Shown here piece by piece: positions 58,469 to 64,000 of a DNA stretch of 64,000 bases. The stretch covers positions 310,001-374,000 of the forward strand of contig BJKQ01000015.1 of assembly GCA_006538405.1 (NCBI GenBank), written 5' to 3'. The DNA is from Hansfordia pulvinata (lineage: Eukaryota > Ascomycota > Sordariomycetes > Xylariales). Position numbers and translations under genes: made by a program. The notes under the pieces were generated by a model. The model ran no database searches. It had not been told where the DNA came from and saw only the letters and a program-made list of their open reading frames with translations. Position 1 is the first letter of the stretch. Each line of letters opens with the position of its first letter.

Positions 58469-58907
58469 CTTGCGGCCGGGAGTGTGGCGAGCCCTCGCTG
58501 AGGATCTGAGCCTCTACGGTCTCCATGCGTGATCGGATCGGTAGGAACACATTGGTCAAGTCCAGGCGGTCATGCACAGTGAACAGAGGCTCGAGAGCGT
58601 CTTGCTGGCAACAACGGGATGAGGGGATGAACACCAGATATTTCGGCCTGCGCAGGCGAGCGGCTGATCGTTGACACCCCTTCAACGACACTTTATGGCG
58701 TCGGATTTTCTACAATTTTTCTCTTCGCAAGCCACGGCTTGCTGGTCTATTCTATAATTCTAAAGCTGTACATAGAGGCCGTTCTATATCTTTTTCTCAA
58801 TGACCCGTTTCCGCCGCCTGTTTCCGCATAGCCCCTGGAGCCGGACGAAAAGGCTTCCGGTCTCAGTTGTTTCTTTCCTTGCTGGAAGACCCCCAAGTTC
58901 ACCGCCG
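58469..58907. other. Convergent intergenic region
   Basis: A gap of 439 bases between two convergent secreted-protein candidates. It is AT-richer around 58690-58760 and probably contains 3' ends. Nothing else is seen. Confidence 0.45.
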
Positions 58908-59429
58908 TCATGTCCCTCCGTAGCGCTGACCATTGATCATGAGGTCCTCCGGCGGCTCGAGCAAGCCCATCTGGCCAAGTCTTTCAAACGTGTCGATGTC
59001 CCTGAATTCGCGGCATTCCCGCATGAAGTGTTCGCGGAGGTGCTTGCCGTTCTCTTGGTGGAACTCGTCGTCCGGGTCCGGCTGGTTGAGCCAGGAAATC
59101 TGGACATAGTCAAGCACGTCCTCCAGCCCGGGGGCCGTGCTCTTGCCGTCGCTGCCCCCAACCAGCAGCGTCTTCTTGGCCTCGCCCACCGCCAGCGCCC
59201 ATTTATTCCATAAGGACTTGATGGCCGGCCTCGTGGCCTCGTCGTGGATCTCTTGCTCGACCGCTGCCAGTCTCTCCATGTCCCATTTCATAGCCCGACC
59301 CGGCGTAATTAGATTCAGCTCAGTCGGGGACATGCGGGCCTGCAGTCCGGGCCGCAGCGCGAGGCCCATCGCGGCTCCCGGCCCGAGGGCCACGAGGGCA
59401 AGGTTGAGGAGGGCTGTGGATGGGCGCAT
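58908..59429 (-). CDS. Putative secreted protein of unknown function
   Basis: Single-exon gene for 173 residues. It opens with a signal-peptide-like MRPSTALLNLALVALGPGAA followed by MGLALRPGLQARMSP. The mature part is acidic and helix-prone (WDMERLAAVEQEIHDEATRP, SLWNKWALAVGEAKKTLLVG, DVLDYVQISWLNQPDPDDEF, REHFMRECREFRDIDTFERL), has only one cysteine and is not low-complexity, so it reads like real coding sequence. I do not recognise a family. The start at 59429 is chosen because it begins the signal peptide; the frame stays open upstream to 59840 but that part is Arg/Pro-rich and unlikely to be coding. Confidence 0.6.
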   Translation of the reverse strand: MRPSTALLNLALVALGPGAAMGLALRPGLQARMSPTELNLITPGRAMKWDMERLAAVEQEIHDEATRPAIKSLWNKWALAVGEAKKTLLVGGSDGKSTAPGLEDVLDYVQISWLNQPDPDDEFHQENGKHLREHFMRECREFRDIDTFERLGQMGLLEPPEDLMINGQRYGGT

Positions 59430-60638
59430 TGTATTTTCCTTCCGATTCCTACCCTTTCTCTCAGTTCGTGGGGTCAGGGGGTCAGAGATCACTTTGAATA
59501 ACTCTGTGTGTGTGTGTGTAGGGGGGGTCGATGGCGTGCCGGGCCGTGGAGCTCGTGAAATCGGGCAAAGACAGGCGCCGAGAGGGGTTTGCTGCGGTCT
59601 CGTCCGAATCAACACGCGCAGTCCAGAATCATTCAGCGCGTCGCTGAATCTTATAATCATCTGTTGTCGGCGGTGATAGGGGCGGGCCTGCTTTTCGAGT
59701 TCGAGATCACGGCCTTCCAGGCGGGAAAAGACGAAATGGACACACAGAGGGAGATACGAGTACACGGCCAGGTGGCGACCCGAAAGAAAATTGTCACGTG
59801 CAGCTACCACCCTCTGTGCTATTAGCCGACGACCTGTCAAATGCTGGGAATAAGAGGCTGCAGTCTGTCATTTCGCCGCATATCAGCTGGCTGGTTAGGT
59901 AGACTGTCCATGCGGACATGTGGGCTCGTTGGTGCCTCGACTATTCTGAGAATAGGTCCAATCATAAGAGGCCGGCCAACTCTGACGTTCCTCAAGACGA
60001 CGTAGTAGATAAGGCTTTGCGAAGGTGGCGAGAGCTTGCAAAGGACTGCAAGGGTTTCACTAGTCGCAAACGGGTGATAATAGGCTTTCTAAGCTTGTTA
60101 GGGAGGTCTTATGTCCCACGTGAGCCGCCGGCCCAAGGCCACTTTCAACGACAATGATCTTCTTTCGCCTGATTGAATGAGATTTCACGTCAAGTGGCCA
60201 AGTCGATACTGCTAAATGTAGAAGAGTCATGGTACTCCCCCACTCTGACCTATCTCCTGCTCGCGGTCCTTAAGGTGAAGTAGCGAGTCAATTCCCTGGG
60301 CAAATTGCCAGACTTATTCGTGCAGCTGTTGTGCAAACCACTACAAGAACATCAAACGGCAAGGCTTGGTCCTGATTAACGATGTTTCAGAAATCAAGAC
60401 TTCAGAAATCATACAAAGGAGAAGAAAAGCAACGTCTGCAAGGCCGGTACGGTGCACGAAAAGGGCGCATGAGAACGACAACAATATAGCGGTATATTCA
60501 TTTTATCCGGACGCCTTCCCCTTTGATGGTGAACGACTCTATTCCAACCGAAATCGATAAATTTTGGGCGCCAAAACTCTCAAAACAAGGGTACAATGTG
60601 TGGCAGTCGTCCCAGCAGCCCACCTGCGGGGCTATCTC
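59430..60638. other. Intergenic region, no gene recognised
   Basis: Relatively AT-rich between about 60150 and 60560 compared with the rest of the window. It contains the promoter of the secreted-protein candidate on its left and the tsc2 3' flank on its right. A GTGTGTGTGT tract lies at about 59505-59519. Confidence 0.45.
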
Positions 60639-63600
60639 TCATGCCCATTTGGAGAAGTCGACACTGTCGAAGATGGATTCGCTGCCGCCATTGGTCATGG
60701 GATCGGTATTGTCGGTAGTCGCGGCCGACAATGAAGAACGGTGTGATTGCTCGCTAGTGTTGGAAAAGAAGGTGGCTACGGAGGACCGCCGGAAACTGGT
60801 GAAGCTGTCTCGAACCGTCACGTTGCCAGCTCTCGCCGCCTCGAGTTGAGCAGCTGCTGGGAACGAACCTCCCATACTGTTCGGGCCGGGCGAGGTTCCC
60901 GGCGGCGAGGGGTTAGGCGCTTGTGTTGACTTGGGCCCGTACTTTTCTCGCAGTCGGTTAATTTCCTTGAGACGGCCACGCCATGATGAAACGTGCTCCC
61001 CGTCGCGATTAGCCCATACCAAGGAGAAGACGGATGCATTGAGGGCAAGGAGGCGAATAAAGTCAGGCAACGCCTCCAGACTGACGATCTTGGTATCGGA
61101 TGCGGGCGAAATCTCTGGAAAACCAGGCTTGCTCATCAGCTGCACCTTGTAGAAGGACTTCCGAAGGGTGTCCGGGGTTCGGTGCCTCATTGCTACGAAT
61201 GACGCGCGGGACTCTGGGGTGATGACAATATTGACAAAGTTGAACTCGGACGGGAATGTGTCAAAGTTGAAGGGGGACCCCGAATCGTTGAAGATGATGT
61301 TGACGAAATCGTTGCCGATGTGCCTCTTCTTGGCAGTGCATTGGGGGTCGCGTTCGAGATTTGTCGGCATTTGCGTCGTCACATGGAACACGATTTCGGT
61401 CAGGCGGTCCCGCCAGCAAAAGGTATACTGCCCGTCGGTGTCGTACGCTCTGTCGAGACCCTGCGTGTTGAACGTGGCGTCCTTAAGGCGGGTCAGGGTT
61501 CCGAGCCCGTTCAGAAACTGCAGGTAATCACCGCTACCCGCCACGTTGGCAAGAATATCGGCTTCGTTGGTTTGATTTTCGCCAATGTAGATGACGCCCA
61601 CCTTATGCCCGTCGACGGTCGAAATCCTGTTGAACAGTCTGATTGATCTGTCGACAGCGTCGTCGTCCGGGAGAGGAATGGGCTTGCCAATGTCGACCCC
61701 TTGCGGATACGAGGCTAGCAGCAACACAAGCAGATGATTTGGAAGTACGGTGTGCGTAGACACCATGTTCGTGTCCCTGTCGTGGTTCGTCGTGCGCTGG
61801 TGAGGCGGCGGGGTGCTGAAGTTCTCCCGGATCATGTAAGACGACGACCCTGACGGGTGGCTCTTGGTGATTTGAGCCCATCCGGTGTGAATCGCCTGCT
61901 GGATGGTGACAATGCTGTTGCCTACCAACCATCTTTTGGTCATAATCTCTCCGAACCGGTCGGATGTGAAGTACGGATCGGCCGTGGACTCGTCAACATC
62001 AGCATACGTGGCTCTCTGCATGAAGTCAATGGTGATCTGGGCCTGTTCGTCTGGGTAGTGGGAGCCGTCCGCCTCGATGAAGAGATTCTTTGCGATCCAA
62101 GTGACCTGATTCACTCGGTCTGGTAGTTTCATAGCAAGAAACCAATATGCGATGACATGGAAGGCCAGGGCGTACACATATTGCGGGAGATCGTCAGAGG
62201 CACTGGGACGGATGCTCGAGTCAGCCGAAGCGTGTGCCAGAATGGTCGCCGTGGAGTCGGTCGAGGGCGTTGGTCTCAAGCTCTGCCTCTTATCCCTGAC
62301 GTACTGGAGATAGCGGAAGCATATCCCGAAGACAATGCGATATTCGTCCTCCCTGAAATTGACATAGAGTGACGGAATGCGATATAGACAGGCCAGGAAC
62401 TCGAGAATATGCATGGCAACCTGGGGCTGAGTGACGATCTGAGCCATCTTCTGTAGTATAGTCACCAGCGCCTTGCCGGTGGAGGCCGGTAGCTCGTGGC
62501 AGCATATAGATAGGGCGTGTATGCAGCATTTTGCGCTGCGTTCCCACGTCGCGATTCCGTGAACGAATGTGCGTACTATTTCATCCTCTTCAGTCTTTGT
62601 GAAGTATTGATGATAGCTCATGATCATGGTCAGCGAGTGGAAGAGACAGATTGCAACGTCCGCCCGTCGAAGGCCGTACACATTAGGTGGCTCGGGGAAT
62701 CCATTCGTCCTGATGAGCTCACAAACAACTCTGCGTAGCTCTTGCAGTTCTCGAACGGCACTCGTGAAGAATGCGTGATTGCTGAGCTGCGAGGGAAGAT
62801 GAACCAGGATAAAGCTGTAGACCTCCCAGTCGCATCCATTCTGGATCAAGTTCAGGACCACCCGAGCCACGTGGAGGTTTTCAAGACGCCGCGGTCTTGT
62901 GCCGACTCCCAGACTTCAGCATCTGACTCCGAGTCACTACCCACTGCGCAGGAGAAGAGGACAGGGCTGGCAGCTTGTGTCGTGCTTTCCGGCAAAGGTG
63001 CAACTTCGGAAGCGGACCACATGTGCTTGTATTTGACCGTTGTTTGCAGCTTCGCGGCGCTCACAGACCGAACAGGCAATGCTCTATCTGGAGGGTGATT
63101 CGAGCTGAAAGACTTGCCGCGTGACGATCGAGCCGATAAACTTGATTCTGTTTTCGTCGATGATCGGCTGAGCTGTGACTGCTCTTCGGCCTCCCTTCTG
63201 GAGATGGACTCCTCTGTGCGGTACAATGAAGAAGCGAGGTTGCTGGATTCGGTGTCCAAGGCAACATAGACACGATTGGCCCAATCAGATCTCAGCCGGA
63301 AAAGGAGCTTCATGGCCGTAAGCCGGGCATCCGTTTCTTGCGAGCTGGACTTGACAATCGAGACGAGTGCCTGGAAGATCCTGTCGGCTTTAACCACATC
63401 CTGTCCCATGACGCGCATGAATATCGTGATGTATCCTTTGGTGACAACATTCGAGGGAGTCTGTCCGGGCTGGGTACGGCTGCCAGTTGCGACGGGTGGG
63501 ACAGTCCCTGGTGAGAGCGCCGAGATGGGAGAGCGCATGCGCTCCTTGCTCAAAATCCCCCGCAGCATGTCCACGATGCGGCTGAAGAGGGCCATATCGG

Positions 63601-64000
63601 CAGTGCAAGCAACTGATGATGCAAACGACACGAGTTCTTGTAAGAGCGTCGTGTCTGTCTCGTCGGCGACGTCATCCAAGAGCCGTTCAATCAGGGACGG
63701 CACAAACTCAGGGTCGATGTCTTCCCCCACAACGTCAATGACATCGTAGACAGATGTTATGAATCTCAGAGCCTTGATTCGAACCTCGGTGGACCTGGAT
63801 CGGTTCGCAAGGAATGCTTCCAGGAAGAGAATGAGGGTCTCCTCCCATCCATCGTCAGATGGGAAGCAGGATCGGAACTCGCGACAGTGGTCCAGAAGCA
63901 TAGTGGCGCTGGAGTCGGGGAGAATGGGATGAATGCGCAGGAAGAAAGAGTAACAGTCTACACGTTGCAGAAAGCTGTTACTTTTCTGCCGGAGCAGAAC
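60639..64000 (-). CDS. tsc2: Tuberin (TSC2) Rheb GTPase-activating protein, partial, one frame break
   Basis: Tuberin with hamartin forms the complex that turns off Rheb and so restrains TORC1. The 5' part lies beyond the right edge: the frame is still open at 64000 (RQKSNSFLQRVDCYSFFLRI). HEAT-like tuberin repeats are visible (FRSCFPSDDGWEETLILFLE, RIKALRFITSVYDVID, DWEVYSFILVHLPSQLSNHA, TEEDEIVRTFVHGI). The Rap-GAP domain covers about the last 280 residues: TDGQYTFCWRDRLTEIVFHV, KKRHIGNDFVNIIFNDSG and FNFVNIVITPES. The Asn of GND (codon 61311-61313) matches the catalytic Asn thumb. After a low-complexity tail it ends IFDSVDFSKWA. The upstream frame (LKTSTWLG) and downstream frame (VVLNLIQNGCDWEV) differ by one base; adding a C on the plus strand at 62861-62863 joins them. 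No intron is seen in this part. Confidence 0.92.

Overview
The window is GC-rich nuclear DNA of a filamentous ascomycete (Pezizomycotina, most likely Sordariomycetes). The signs are short GT..AG introns with GTAAGT/GTGAGT donors, loosely packed genes on both strands, and proteins typical of such fungi: Knr4/Smi1, Cyk3, Sec8, a fungal CENP-I/Mis6, tuberin and a GH3-GNAT protein. No ribosomal RNA, tRNA, CRISPR array or intact transposon was recognised. Function calls come from reading translated sequence and family knowledge; no database search was run.

Layout. 1-2094: no gene, CT and AC microsatellites. 2095-6380: urm1 (-), an Flx1-like mitochondrial carrier (+) and vps68 (-). 8003-9761: knr4 (-). 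9762-20717: an 11 kb stretch with no gene I can name, holding small tandem repeats and a perfect palindrome. 20718-25617: sec8 (-) and a serine hydrolase (+), divergent. 30239-32088: a hexose transporter (+). 33436-37384: cyk3 (-). 41853-44029: a GCK/Ste20-type kinase (+). 45852-46267: a small secreted cysteine-rich protein (+). 46904-48656: cdc16/APC6 (+). 50284-52855: the CENP-I/Mis6 kinetochore gene (-), eight exons. 55261-57086: a GH3 C-terminal domain fused to GNAT, lacking the GH3 barrel (+). 58120-59429: two convergent putative secreted proteins. 60639-64000: tuberin/TSC2 (-), running off the right edge.

Most genes are conserved housekeeping genes: tRNA/protein urmylation, mitochondrial FAD transport, vacuolar sorting, cell-wall signalling, exocytosis, septation, mitosis and TOR control. 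They do not form a metabolic cluster. Cyk3, the GCK kinase, Cdc16 and CENP-I all act in mitosis or cytokinesis, but their proximity may be chance.

A striking pattern is that five otherwise intact conserved genes (the carrier, knr4 twice, sec8, cyk3, tsc2) each need one extra C/G in a short C or G run to restore the frame. This points to uncorrected homopolymer deletions in the assembly rather than five pseudogenes. The most interesting biology is the barrel-less GH3-GNAT protein with an apparently split start codon, the small secreted proteins, a Cyk3 whose transglutaminase domain seems to keep a Cys-His-Asp triad, and the 11 kb unassigned interval.
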